Assembly: GCA_026413225.1 (NCBI GenBank)
Contig: CM048552.1
Span: 197,934,053 to 197,998,052 of the forward strand
Reading direction: 5' to 3'
From: Otis tarda
Taxonomy: Eukaryota; Chordata; Aves; Otidiformes; Otididae
Length of the DNA stretch: 64,000 bases
The notes under the pieces: generated by a model
Database searches by the model: none
The model's input: only the letters and a program-made list of their open reading frames with translations
Told to the model about the DNA's origin: nothing
Shown here: positions 37,401 through 50,100 of the stretch, piece after piece
Layout of the letters: each line of letters begins with the position of its first letter
How positions within the stretch are numbered: position 1 is the first letter of the stretch
Translations under genes and position numbers: made by a program

Positions 37401-40400
37401 GTACGTCGCCCCGCTCGCCCCGGCCCCATTCACCCACAGCCCGGCTACCTCCCACCTCCCTGGCTCTGCTATTGAAAGCAAACGTGCCAGGATGTGGGGA
37501 GAGGAGGGTGGTGGGAAGCGAAGAGGAGCACGCAGATGTACCTTCCAGCTGCACGGGGGATTTTGCAAGGTAGCTCTCCCTGATTTGAGCATGCTGTTGT
37601 ATGTGTGTCATCTTTGTAAGGTACATTTTGACAAGCTGCCTGTCAAATGATTGTTCTAAAACCAGCAAAAGAAAGACAAGATCTGTCCCCTGCAATTTTT
37701 TGTAAGTCTATTAGCTGAGCTGCTCTCTGCAGCCCTTGCTGTGCTTTCTAGCAAGGCAGAGTGATTTTACGGTTCAGGAGTCAAGGCTTGACTTCGGCAC
37801 AGAATTCCAGTGTAACGTTTGGCAGCATGCTTTATCTCAACAAGGTGCTTAGGACTACGCACCTGCCTCACTGGGACCCTCACGCGGCAGAGCCTTGGGA
37901 TGCAGCTGAGTGCCTTCATGAAAGGAGCGAATACAACTTTTTTATTTCAGTACTCTGCGTGAAATGAAGACAGTAATATTTTCTTCTGCCTTTGGCCTTG
38001 ATGGTGCAAAAAATATGTGTACCTGCTCTCCGTTTTGTACTCTGCTGTCAATGACGCGATGACTACTCACTGCTCATGAGTAAAACTGACGAGGAGATCT
38101 TTGTAGGATTGAGGCATTAGACTAAAAACTCTGTAGGGCAGGGACACATCCCATGGTGAGTTTTTGTTGTGCTTAATACACTGGCATACTCAGCTCAGTT
38201 AGAAACTCTGCCCTACCTCACCATCAATGACCATATCATAATAAAAACACTGTTATCCTGTGCACTCCCCAACAGCTAAGATCTCCCACAATGTATGAAT
38301 AGAATCCATTTGTAATGTTTTTAGAAATTAAATATAGTGAGGCTGTACTAGTGTCTGTTACAAATTATTCCAGAAATTGATTGCATTTTATATAAATTAA
38401 TTTCCTTTCCACACTCCTTCATCCCCCTTTCCCCAGTAATTTCTATCATATATATTACTTCATGGCATATTTGAAGAGTGAGGCAATCTAGCAAAGGGGT
38501 GTAATTAGGTTTACAGGCCCCACTTGGCAGCTGACGTTGACTGGCAAGAGAAAATAGAAATGCAAATCAGGCCTGCAAAGTTCCAGTGCAGATGTGTTGT
38601 CAGCGGTGCTGTGCAAGCTGCAGGAGGGGAGGCGAGGCTGGCTTCAGGGCAGCAGGAGCCTGGGGCAGCCCGCAAGTCGTGCACAGGGACCGGGCTACGT
38701 GGGAGTCTTTTAGTCCATTCACCTTTCCTACTTCTATCAGACAAAACCTTTTGAGGTGATGGATAGGTCTGGCTGCTTGCAAACCAGATTATCCTGCGTA
38801 CAGCATTGTTCGTTGTGTTCTTCCTACCTCCTTCTCACTTATTTCAATTTTGGAAAATGGCGAAGGGTACCTGTGTGCAAGCTGAGGCTATGGTCTGGCT
38901 TTGGGTTCGTCTTCAGATCTTCAGGCCAAAATCTGCGGTGTTATTAGGTAACACTAGGCACACTACCACATACAGGGCAAAATTACAAGGAGTGGAGTCT
39001 GCACCCCAGCATTTCACTGCCACACGTGCTGGGCCACCCTCCCCCCCAAGGGAGAGAGTGAAAGCCATCCCAAACCAAGACAAGAGAGAACCTACCTGCT
39101 GCTCATGAAGTGATTGGTATTCTAGTGGCACATTTCGTTGTGGTAGGAATTACCTTAGCAATGAGATTCTTCTGTTTATTTTCCCTTAAAATGAGATAAA
39201 ATCAGAAACTTGGAAACAGAGTTTGAGGAGAGTCTCCACAAAAGCTCTCAGTTGGTGTTTGTAGCTATCTCGTTCTAACTCTAGTGAAGATGTGTCATGT
39301 ACAGTTGGAAAGCTCAGGAAAAAAAAAAAATTAACCAAATATTACGCTGGCAAAGAGCAAACATCTGTGTGGCCAAACAGCTCCTGTACCAGCCAGCCAC
39401 CTGTCCTCCTTCTCCTCCCACCTCTTTGTGATAGCCTGCCCTGCAGCGTGCCAGCTCCCGTGACACCGATACCCCTGTGCTGGACATGCTGGCCCTTCTG
39501 GAGGCAGCAAGGGGTAGGTGCCCAGTTGTACCAGCATGCACCATGGTTAGGCAGCATTGTAGGTGCTGACAGGCAGGCATGACTGACAACTGGCCGTCAT
39601 GTCAGATAAGTAGCGGTGTGAACACCAGCTGGGGTGGTGTACTTGCATCAGCTGTCCTGGCAGGATGGTTAAAAAAAGTACAGAAGAATTCACTGAGTGG
39701 AAGAACTGGAGTGTTTCTGTTGCCTCTCCTGCGGCCTTTCGGTACGTAACAGGAATGGCCACCTACCAGTTAAACACAGTTGTTAAGTAATGCCTGTGAG
39801 CACATGTCTGAAAAGTATTTTAAGTACTGATTTGCTGAAAGTTTAACTTGAAAGAACTGACTGCTGTCCGTGCCTAGTCTGTAGTCCAAATTATTATTTA
39901 ATCGTCTGTTAAAAGAGAAAGCAAAATTTCAACAAGTTGGTCTCGAAACAGAAAGGTCTTTGAAAACGGACAGTTAGGGTTTTGATCAGAAGGGATGGTA
40001 CATTGTTAAATAGATCTGAGGTTTTATTTAGAAGTTTCTCATTAGTTTTCAAGAAGAGGAAATGCCACTTGCATGGCTAGGACACTACCTATGAATAGAA
40101 ATTCCCTGCCTGTAAAATATGAGCAGAATAGATGGCTGTTGTGAGCAAGAACTGCAACCAAAGCAGTATTGCTTTTTTTTTTCTGATTCTGGCCTAGAAT
40201 AATCCACCAGAGCAAGGCTCTGATGCTTTTGTCTGGGAGTACTTCTGCAGAGCAATAGTTGACATCTGTCTTGGCTGAGAGGAGGCTGGGCTTCTCTTAG
40301 TGTTGTAACTTTGCACAGGTTCAAGAAAAGAAAGTGTAATTCTGCTCTTTACCTTAAGAATTGTCTTAGAAAAGGGGATATGAAAAGGATGAGTTTTCCT

Positions 40401-42257
40401 GTTGTTCGGTGAATGTTAGTTTTGTAAGTAAGTGACATAGCATTTCGTTGCCGTACATCAGTTGTTGGTTACTGCCCTGGTACGTTGAAGAACACTGATT
40501 AAGATTTCTTTCCTGTCCCAGCAGAGAGCTGCAGTTAATCACAATTATCCCTTGCTCACATTGTAAATCTGGGCCATGGCTTTTAACAGTGGAGCAAACA
40601 GTGAGAGACAAAGTAAAGTTCCTAGTTTTAAGACCCATTTTTTCCACTTCTGCTATTCCTTGTTCTGCAAAATAGCATTTCTTCTTAATTTTTACTTCCA
40701 CTGAGATCTACAGCGTTGCCAGAAAAAAACACCTATATACGTTTGCCATTGTGTAATAGAACTCCAAGTGAAGCAAACCGTATTCATGCCCTAATGTCCC
40801 ACTCATCTGAAAGAAAAATTGCTGTTTTGAAAGTTATGAGTTGGTTATGTTCTCCCAAAACATGATATGTCAAGTAAAGCCTTAGACACTGCCAAGCTTA
40901 TATTTTATGAAGCCTTGGACTGCTTAAAATGTATATCCTCCTTATTATTTTTTATTAAAAGAATTTTTTTATCAAGCTTTCACATTCATATGTTCACATT
41001 TTGAGTTAAACTGTAACTTTTCATCCTGTAAGCGTCTAATGAAAAGACTTCCACCCATTCCCAAAGGGAGTATGGTCTAGAATGGAATGACATGTAACAA
41101 AAATCATGATTTTGGGCTGAAAAACAAATGTAGTAAAGTACAGGAGAGAAAAATATTTTATTATACCACAGTCCTTACTTCTGCAAGCCTTGCTTCTGCC
41201 CTCTGCCCTCCATAACAGCAGAAAGCAAGAACTGGCTAATAGAAAAGTGCACAGGGTAGGTAAGCTGTTAAATCAAAGCTGACTGCCTTTGGAAATATCT
41301 AGAAAAGGAAAAATAGATCAGAGTAAGTTTTTTTCCATTTAACACTTTCATCATAAACAGTCTCAGGCCATCCTTAACACTAGCCCATGCTGTTAAGAAA
41401 CATTTACACTGGCTGATGTTAAGAACGGTCATTTGAAAAAAAAACCTTTTTGTATCCTAGTACCAGTATTTCCTTCTCTATGCAGTGCAAGTAAGAGCTT
41501 CCATTAGTGATACTCTTTAGATATCTCACAAAATACATTAAAATTAGTCTATTCTATTATATTCTAAAGGAAGACAAACAGAGCCTGTCAGTGTGTTAGC
41601 AGCGTGCTGAAATGCCATCTGGAAGGCATTGATTAAAGGGCAGGCATCAACCCTGGGCCATGGTCAGCAAATTCTTGAAGCGAGGGCACTAATGATACCC
41701 TTGCTTTGTGGAGAAGAGAGCAAAGGAGGTGACTTTTCCTGGTCTGAAAACATCTCCCTCCATTAGTTCATTCTCTGGTGTTACTTGTGGGGAGAGTGGG
41801 TGCTCTCCCACATTGCCAGGGGAACTAGGATACCTCCAGACAGCAAGCCAAGGTGAGGGCAGTGGTGTTGATGTACTATTTTTTTCCCCAAAGAAGATCT
41901 GTGGTTTTGCACCTGCAGATGGGAAGTGAGTTATTTAGCACAGTCCAGCTCCGTGTAAAGTCAGCAGGCTGAGGTTTGCCATCCTGCACTTAGCAGTGCG
42001 TGCTGACACTGTGGTCCAGCAGTGTAGCGCAGATCCTGGTGATCCTCTTAAGCGCGTGAGTCAGGCGGCACATTCTCCACACGCACACACACACAAGCAC
42101 AGGTATGTGCATGGTGGATTAGGCTGAGCCGAATGCCAAGGAGTTGGTTGAGTTCATGACATTTTTTCCTTTGAAACCATAGCAACTACTGCAAAACAAA
42201 TACTGGAATTAGAATTGAAATGTGTTTCTTCTAATAAACACCTTTCTCTTTTCCCAG
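37401..42257 (+). other. ARHGAP20: ARHGAP20 intron G-H (4.9 kb)
   Basis: Borders are gtacgt and ttcccag. A (CA)n tract lies near its 3' end. No repeat family recognised. Confidence 0.9.
42078..42106. repeat. Short (CA)n microsatellite
   Basis: cacacgcacacacacacaagcac in the intron before exon H. Confidence 0.7.
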
Positions 42258-42436
42258 ACCTAAGCCAGAAGTCATTTAAGAGGAAAAGATCTATCATAAA
42301 TTGGGCTTTTTGGCGTGGCCCAGGCACCCACTTGGACAATGCACCCCTCTCCTCAACATCTGCTGCTCCTGGGAAGCTGTTTGGACTCTTGCTAACAGCC
42401 ATCTGTGAGGATGACAACCTGCCCAAACCCCTTTTG
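42258..42436 (+). CDS. ARHGAP20: ARHGAP20 exon H: basic linker before RhoGAP
   Basis: The acceptor is cttttcccag and the donor is gtgagt at 42437. The exon finishes Asp259 and adds 59 codons, ending in phase 0. It encodes SFKRKRSIINWAFWRG, nearly identical in human (TFKRRRSIINWAFWRG), then a Ser/Thr/Pro/Ala spacer and LFGLLLTAICEDDNLPKPLL. The last part is the usual lead-in to a RhoGAP domain (G-x-x-L-x-x-[IL]-x-x-x-x-x-[LI]-P). The KRKRS patch could serve as a kinase site, membrane contact or nuclear signal; the sequence alone does not decide. Confidence 0.96.
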
Positions 42437-45100
42437 GTGAGTCCTAGGCTCAGGGCTGGCTCTTGCAGTGGTGGAATTTCTGTGTGTAGTGAATGAGAAC
42501 ATAAGGACACTTTGTAAACAGGACATTGAAATTACCCAGGCGGAGAAACCAGAAGGAAACCTCATTTGTGGTTCTCAGCAAGAACTTTGGTTTGTAACAT
42601 ATGCTGTGGTCAGGCCTGGTTAATACCAAACAGCTTGAGAAATGTATGTGATCGTTCTGCTGCTCTGGGCTGTTTCTTCTTTATAGCCCATGCTATAAGG
42701 CTGGTTCCCTAATCCTCACTTACGCAGTGTAAATAAATGCCACGTTCACAGATACTTTTTAAACTACTCCCGTCTGCACAAAATCCCCAGCTCCTCAAAT
42801 GTGGCATCTACTGTCCCATGTAGCCATCCCACACTTGCGTACAGACACTACCTGCCCTTAAGAGGACGGTTTCAGAGCCATTCTCAGAGGCATCCCAAGA
42901 CAGGTAAGCACTCTGGGTCCTCATTTTTGACCTGACAGCACCACTGCTAAAATGGGTGGGGAGGTGGAGGCTGCAGCAGCGCCTCAGCATCTTTTCCTCC
43001 TGTCTTGAGGGAGCACTCGTGCTGTAGGTGCTCCCAAAACCAGTCCAGGAACATGAAAAAGGTTGTCCTAGAGCCCTTTCCTAGGCGTAATTAAGGCAAA
43101 TGTGTGGCATTTTTGGTCAGGACTGAGGACTGCCCTGTTGTTGATGCAGCAGTTGAAAGAGAGCAGGAGTGAGCCCTGCAGGATTGGGCCCCTGAGCACC
43201 CGACTCTTGGCTGGAACAACTTGCCAGAACCCCACTGAGGTCAGTGGGGTTACTCCAGTTTACAGGAAGAGATGGTTTGTCTCCTAAGCTTGTGCTTGAT
43301 GTGCTGCTTTATCACTGCCTGAATAGTGAATCATACCAGGAGTTTCCAGGTCGTTTTTAGTGTGGGTTTATTATTTTCTTTTGAGGAAGAAATGTTCATT
43401 TTTATCATTTAGTTTATTTAAATAAGCCTTCCAGAGATGGACTCTGTAAGAACCTGGTCCTTGCTTCTTTCTGTTTTGAGCCAATGCTGTATTTCAGAAA
43501 TTTCTCCAAAACATAAAAATTAGTACATTTTTATCTGAAAAAAAACCCAAAGGTACTAAACATAGAGTTGCAGCTTGGTAGACTTTGCGCTTTGAATCTT
43601 AAACACTGTGTTTATGCCACAAAATATAACTTACTTTTTATTTCATGCAGCATCTCTAGAGAATGGAATATTGTGTCTGAGGGACTGTGTGGGATTTACC
43701 TGCAAGAGAAGGAAAATATCAGGCATGAATGCTGCAGGCTTGTTTGATATCTCTGCTTCAGAGCTTCAAACTTGCTTTCACAGCCGAAGGGCTCAGCCAC
43801 TGCCACACTGAATTGTCTTGCACTGTTAGCTTCATTTGTGTGATTTTGTCTAGGTTTACTACCTTAAGAGGGCTTTCCAGTTTTACCTTGTGGATATTTT
43901 ATCCAAAATATATTTTCAAAGCACTTGTTCATTCGCTAAGATCCTGTGCTGTGGGACTCAGCCTGTTTTGTCAGCAGAGCTCTAAATCCCTGCAAAGAAG
44001 ATGGCAATGCTGACAGGAGCCCTGCTGCCATTAAGGTGCTCCTCCAAAGTGTCCGCACTTACATGAATGCTTGGCTTTCAACTTCTGTAAGAGCGAGAAA
44101 GAAATGTTAAAGAAGAAAAGTTAAAATAATAGTTTCCATTAGACTTATTTGCATTGCTGTGTGTTGGGAAGACCTACCTTACAGCCCAGAGTAGGGAAGT
44201 CCCAAAGTCCCACTGCTTAGCCATTACTGGTACAGTAACTGGGTTTAATGATGACAAGAGTCTTCCCCAGAGTTGCTTCTCTTGCCATTTCTTAAGATAA
44301 CTTGGTCCTCAGACCACTGTATGCATGCATGTAACCCCAGAGACTGTCTGCACGTGTTTTCCCCTCGGAAAATACAAACATGACAAATTCCGCATCGCTT
44401 AGAGCAGGCCTGGGGAGAGGTGACCAGCATGTCTAAGAGGCGACCTGCAGGAGACTGCAGAGAATTAAGCAGCTGGAAAATATCATGTACATATTACCTC
44501 AGGAGAGGTCTCTGATTTCAGCGTTTCCTTTTCTGCTCTTTTTCCTCTTATTTAGCAGAAAAACATCAGGCCCTCCTGTTATTTTAAAAGCTAGGCAGGA
44601 ATCTGCTTGTTTTCCCTTTCCTTGTAAATATAATGCAGTGAGCTGCCCACCTGTTTACTCCTTTGCAGCCTCACTGACTTCAGAGGAGCCGTAAGCCAAG
44701 CTTTAGCCCCTTCTGGGTGACCTCTTAGGCGGGAGCAGCTTGCCCCAGAGGTGGTCCTGCTAACAGCCCTCTCCTTCTCCCATACCACAGTGCTTATATA
44801 TTCGAATGACCTGGCCAAAACCTGCACAGGTCCTGGAGGACCATGCAGGAGGTTAGTGCTCAGCGGTGGAAGCACAGTATTTCTGAGGAGATGTTTTCCA
44901 AAATTAGTGCCCCAGATCACAGCTTTTCTGTGCAGTTTGGCGTGGCTTGGAGGGTAAGCCTTTAGTTGTGTTTGATTCGTGAGCTTTTTTAGGACTCAGA
45001 GGTTTTCCCCTGTGGCCAAAGTGGCGAAACTACATTTTAACAGTACTAGACAATAAAATATATTTCTGAGAAAGCCTCTCTGCCTTTTAATTTTGTTTAG
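42437..45100 (+). other. ARHGAP20: ARHGAP20 intron H-I (2.7 kb)
   Basis: Borders are gtgagt and ttgtttag. Nothing else recognised. Confidence 0.9.
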
Positions 45101-45262
45101 GACATGCTTTCCCTCCTTTACCAAGAGGGCCCTTCCACCGAGGGTATTTTCAGACGCTCTGGAAGTGCAAAAACCTGCAAAGAGCTCAAGGAGAAGCTTG
45201 ATTCCGGCGCTGAAGTGGACCTAGCCTGTGAATCCATATTTGTGACAGCATCTTTGTTTAAG
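45101..45262 (+). CDS. ARHGAP20: ARHGAP20 exon I: RhoGAP domain with arginine finger
   Basis: The acceptor is ttttgtttag and the donor is gtatgt at 45263. Exactly 54 codons, symmetric phase 0. It encodes GPSTEGIFRRSGSAKTCKEL, in which GIFRRSG holds the first Arg as the catalytic arginine finger of RhoGAPs, then KEKLDSGAEVDLACESIFV. The motif is closer to the family consensus than my recollection of human ARHGAP20 (GIFRQSA). The finger and following Ser-Gly are present, so the domain is predicted to be catalytically competent. Confidence 0.97.
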
Positions 45263-46688
45263 GTATGTGAAGAACGTTCCTTTCCCCTTTTTGAGTGAGA
45301 GCAGCACAGATCCTGGGCACAAACAAGTAGGACTTTTTCCCAGGGACAGGCACAGAAAGGACTTGGTGGACTAAACTAAGAAGAATGGGTTGGCCCATTA
45401 AAATAATGAGGATATCTAAAGGAGGCTACCACTGAATTAGGATGGGGGAGAAGTCAAGCCAGCTTGTTTAGCTGCTGGCTTTCGTGAGGACTCAGTTACA
45501 ACCTGGTCCTGTAACTTTCTTTACCTCTGCTTAAAGTCAATGAAATACTAGAAAGGCAGGTTTGCAGACTTATTTCCTTACTTGTTAGTAATACTCTACG
45601 CTAAGGACCCTTGCAATTATATAGTGTTGACCAAAAAATTTGGATTAATTTTCCCATGGATTATAATTTCTTACAGACTTTCATGTTAAAAACAATGTTG
45701 CTTGTGCAAAAAGCATCCCATGCCACTTTCAGTAAATTTTCAGCTACAAGGAGAAACAGCATATTTCTTTTATGTTTTGTGTAGTTTATGTGTAGTTTTT
45801 GCTTAAAAGAAATAGCATTCTCAAGCAAGCACTGCTTTGGTGGAACATTTTTATTGCAGAAAGCCGTTTCTCTTGCTACCATGTGGGAGGTTTTAATGGG
45901 TGAAACTTAGACAACTATTTTCCTGGTAGTGGTTTAGGATGTGCATTTAGGGCAGGACAGCTGCACCGTGCAAAGTGCTGGTGTGCAATACTCATACCAT
46001 GATAACAGTTTCATCAAGGGCCAGTTGCTTAGGGTTTATAACAGTGAAGAGATACCACATAAAAACAAATGTGCTATAAATGTGTTAATTCATGTGCATC
46101 ATAGCTTCCCTTACCCTAGCTTGTTTGGGAAACTAGGATTTGGGCTGCTTCCCAAGTTGCAACAGTTTGTTCATCGGTGGTTGAGGTATTAGGAAACAGG
46201 AGCAGCAGGACTATCCATGACTGGTGTAAGTACTCCATTACTAAAAGAAGTTGATAGGGGAAGGAAGGTAGGAGTGCCTTGGAGTGCTTAAGGTCTGGTG
46301 GTGTTGGAGTTTGTCAGCTAGGGAGAAGAGATGGGGACTACAGATGAAGTTAAGTGATAAGTAAAGGCAGACATTATGTAGCACCAAAATAACTGGTCCC
46401 ACTGCAGATTTTTTAGTTCAGCAAGAGAAGGTGAAGCATCCAAATACCTCTATTTTGACAAGAAGGGGTGAGGAAAGGACAGGAAAATATTCACTTTAAG
46501 CATAATCCAAAGTACTTCTTCATCTCGGCTGATTTTCTGCTGGTTTTAGTTGCTGTGTGGAACAAGACGCTTGTCAGCTAGTGCTGTCCCACTGATATAT
46601 CCTCTTGTATCTACATTTCTTATTCCTGCTCCTTCCTGTGCTCCAGAACAGCTGTTCATGTGCTTTGTTGTTCTTTTCTCTTGATAAG
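45263..46688 (+). other. ARHGAP20: ARHGAP20 intron I-J (1.4 kb)
   Basis: Borders are gtatgt and cttgataag. Nothing else recognised. Confidence 0.9.
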
Positions 46689-46798
46689 GATTTTCTTCGC
46701 AACATCCCAGGCAGCATTTTATCATCCCAGCTCTGTGATAAGTGGGTCTCTGTGATGGATCAAGGAAATAATGAAGAGAAGATAAAAAACATCCAAAG
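46689..46798 (+). CDS. ARHGAP20: ARHGAP20 exon J: RhoGAP domain
   Basis: The acceptor is ctcttgataag, the donor gtagtt at 46799. Thirty-six codons plus two bases. It encodes DFLRNIPGSILSSQLCDKW, the K-x-x-L-R-x-[IL]-P-x-x-[IL] signature of RhoGAP domains (its Lys is the last residue of exon I), then VSVMDQGNNEEKIKNIQ. Near-identical to human (DFLRNIPGSIFSSDLYDHW). Confidence 0.96.
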
Positions 46799-47789
46799 GT
46801 AGTTACTTATATTCTCTGTATTCTTTTCCTATAAATTTATATCTCAAAATGCAGAATACAAAATATTCAATTTACAATTAATTTTTTTTTTTAAAAATAG
46901 ATGCTAAAAATGTCTTTGTATATGAGAGAGCATTCAAACTTACATATATACTTAAGCAATTGTCTGTATGGGACAATTTTTTTACTCTCTTTTGTCTTTC
47001 TTTTCTGCCTTTTGTGGATATCATTAAAAAAAAACCACAGTAACCTTTCACTTAAAAAATATTTATATTATTTATAAATACACTATCCAAGACCTGGATT
47101 TCTGCCTGATACCAAACCCAAAATCATCCAGAAGGAACTTCAGGGCCCTGGGCAAAAGGATAGGTGAAATCAGTTCCTCATATATTCCCCTTCATTCATG
47201 TCAAATTTTAGTGACCATTTTGAAGTCAAGATAGAATTGTGGATGAAATACTGGAGCACAGTGACAAGGGGAGCCTCCATACCTGCAGGTGATATAAAAC
47301 AGAAAGTGGACAAAGTTTATGTCATGTGTGGTGGTCCTGAAACCAGGACATCATGGGAAACAGATGTCTGTACACTAGCTGATTCACACATACTTACATA
47401 CATAGATACTTAGGGCAGCTAGATGGCATGGAGAGACAACTGAACTCTTTGGTTTAGTGAATAGTGAATTATCAGGCAACTTAGGTGAAATTCAGTTTCA
47501 TGTCAGACATTGTACTTGGTTCATTAGTTTGACAGAGTGTAATTTTACTTATGTGTTAAGGTGTTTTCTGTCCTCCCAGAAAACTGTTCAGAGATGTGTC
47601 AGCGAGGGAAAGCAGCTGAGCAACAAAACCTCTTTGACACACTCCCTACTTTAATTCATGGATCATATTACCCTGCTTCTGTATTTTCATTTTATCTTGA
47701 CTTGTGTGTATCTATGGAAAACGTTATCTTCAAGGTTTTTATTTTGTCCAGTCACTAATTTGAAGAATTACATTTGTGTGTGTTTTCAG
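46799..47789 (+). other. ARHGAP20: ARHGAP20 intron J-K (1.0 kb)
   Basis: Borders are gtagtt and gttttcag. Very AT-rich first half. Nothing else recognised. Confidence 0.9.
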
Positions 47790-47979
47790 GTTAATACAGC
47801 AGCTTCCCAGAGCTAATGTTGTTCTCTTACGTTACATCTTTGGAGTACTGCATGGTATAGAAATGCGATCTGAGGAGAACCAGATGAATGCATTTAATCT
47901 GGCTATCTGCATTGCACCCAGCCTGCTCTGGCCTCCTGTTTCCTCCACTCCTGATATAGAAAGTGAATTTACAAAAAAG
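47790..47979 (+). CDS. ARHGAP20: ARHGAP20 exon K: RhoGAP domain core
   Basis: The acceptor is gtgttttcag, the donor gtaaga at 47980. One base completes Arg409, then 63 codons, phase 0 at the end. It encodes LPRANVVLLRYIFGVLHGI and NQMNAFNLAICIAPSLLWPP. The N-x-M-x-x-x-N-L-A-x-x-x-A-P block is the second hallmark of RhoGAP domains; its Asn in NLA contacts the Rho GTPase in known family structures. All hallmark positions are intact. Confidence 0.97.
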
Positions 47980-48454
47980 GTAAGAAACACTGCAATGTAG
48001 TAAAAAAACAAACAAACCTTCATCCTGTTCAACCAGGCTGTTGGTTATGTGAAAACAGTCAATGCCTCTTCATATTAAGACTTGTCCTCTTATCAGGGCT
48101 CCAAAAACATTCATCAATCCATTCTCATAATTTGCCTGGAAGAAGAGAAGAGAAATGATAAAGCAACACCCTATGTATTAGCAAAGTGCTTCTGTTACCA
48201 GAAAGGTCTCTGGTTGTGGTGGCTTTGGAACAGGACAGAGTAGAAATGGAAAAGATGTATACAAAGATGTATACTGGGACATTTTAGCTGGGCCTGGCTG
48301 TTTTCATCAGGCCCAGGGGATCGGCAGAGGACTTCCTGGCAGTCAGGGGGACATATCACAGTTTGCTCCTGTTCCTCGTCTGGATGGTGAACTTGCCCTG
48401 AGTGAAGTAGTGGAAGATCTGACAGGACATCTTTCTCCCATTGCTTTGTTGCAG
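47980..48454 (+). other. ARHGAP20: ARHGAP20 intron K-L (475 bp)
   Basis: The shortest intron, borders gtaaga and gttgcag. Nothing else recognised. Confidence 0.9.
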
Positions 48455-48566
48455 ATTTCTAGTCTGGTACAGTTCCTCACTGAGAATTGCTGCAGGATTT
48501 TTGGAGAGGAAATTACCTCCCTCTTTGGAGAAATACTGATGACGTGCAAGAGAGAGAACGGCTCAG
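48455..48566 (+). CDS. ARHGAP20: ARHGAP20 exon L: end of RhoGAP domain
   Basis: The acceptor is ctttgttgcag, the donor gtaata at 48567. Thirty-seven codons plus one base. It encodes SSLVQFLTENCCRIFGEEIT, the last helix of the RhoGAP domain, then SLFGEILMTCKRENGSG-type linker. The same frame stays open for 45 bp upstream into the short 475-bp intron, but the acceptor and the human match place the exon start here. Confidence 0.95.
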
Positions 48567-50100
48567 GTAATACAGATGATGTTTTGATCCTGTCAGGCAG
48601 CTAAAGTCAGCCAGGCAAAAGAACAGTATATTCCATGGAAAAATGCTGTTCCCTCTTCATGTGGTGCTCCCAGACACTGCTCTTCTCTTTCCTTTACCCA
48701 AAGTATTGGTGATAATCACTGATTCAGCTTATCATAGACAAAAAGCTCTCCCAAAGAATCACTTGCTCCTGTTACAGTCATCTGAGCCACTATGTTAAAA
48801 AGGCAGTGGGGATGGGAAACAAAGAAAAAGAAAGGAAAAAATCTGGAGAAGGTTTCATCTCAAGTCTAGAATTTTTGCCCCAGCCTGTTTTTTCCCAGAA
48901 TATCAGGAAGTCAGTGATCAGCAGTGATTATAATGCAGCTATCACACTGTTGTATTAGGGTTCGAAACGTCTATTCTTCATTATCAAAAGAGAGAGATCT
49001 CCAGAATTTTGATAGGACATGCAGATTTTGCTCCTAGTACAGAAAGATCATGGAGCTGGGGACTGAAAATGTCTGGCAAGCTAGTTGGCAGAGCATTCCA
49101 GAATGTCATTAATGCTCTTTTTCTCTCCAGCATTGGGAGAGTGTTGATTTTGACTGGAGTTTTGGGTCTCTTCTTAAAATATTTCTAAAGCAGTGTTTCT
49201 GTAAAATAAGTTTTGGCACAGCTGGCCTATACTGAAAGTGGCAATTAGCACTTGCTTTGGCATGCCAGACTAACTCAGCGTGGCCATCCCAAACTCCTCA
49301 TGCTCAACCTCCAGTGAAAGAGTGGAAGCACATGGGATCTGCTCTGCTAGGATGTACTGGGGCTGAAGGCCCAGACCCACGATAGGTTATGGCAGCTGAA
49401 CAAGTTTTCAGGCACGCGCTGAGGCACGGTGACTGCCCATGCGTGAACTGTGTCTGCTGCAAATGTGAGATAAGTCAGCGTAGTGTAGCCCGGAGCAAAA
49501 TGGATTTAATGTAATTCCAATTATCGCATATACAGAACAGGGCACAGGTGTGTGCTGCTCAGTGGAAATGACATGACTGTTTAAATTGAGACTAGAACTT
49601 TCTTCATAGTGCTGCTCTTAAAAATATTGTAATTTCTGGGAGACCATAAAAGTATGAAGTGTGCCTTGTTTTCTTCATTTGTCTACAAGAAAGAAAGAAA
49701 GGTTAAATTATGTTTACAATACTCAATAATGAAAAGAAACATTCAATAAATTACTGAGGTAATATTCTGTATGTAAATTATTGTTTACAGCTGGATTACT
49801 TCCTACTAAAGTTCCCCACTTAAAAAAGAAAACCCAAAACAAGAAAAACCCCTTCACCCTTATTTGTGCCATTATCCTGTGCTTCTTGACTGAACTGGAA
49901 CTTAGCACAGTTTTTCCATTTCAAAATTGGATGGTAATTTTTTCTGAAGCTATTGGCATTTATGCTTGAAGAATCTTTAAAGGTCGAGTGCTCATGAAAG
50001 TAAAGGATACTTGCCAAAAAAAAAAAAGAAAAGTGGCTACTTGTCAGCAGGGTGGTTTGGTTCAGTCACTGATGTGTTAACACTTGATTTGTCCTTGCAG
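48567..50100 (+). other. ARHGAP20: ARHGAP20 intron L-M (1.5 kb)
   Basis: Borders are gtaata and ccttgcag. Nothing else recognised. Confidence 0.9.

Noticed and set aside
48410..48454. Open frame upstream of exon L as a longer exon
   Set aside because: The acceptor at 48454 and the gap-free RhoGAP alignment set the boundary; the extra 45 bp is intron that happens to lack stops.
48968..48990. GGGTTCGAAAC string resembling a tRNA B box
   Set aside because: No A box, anticodon arm or acceptor stem could be drawn around it.
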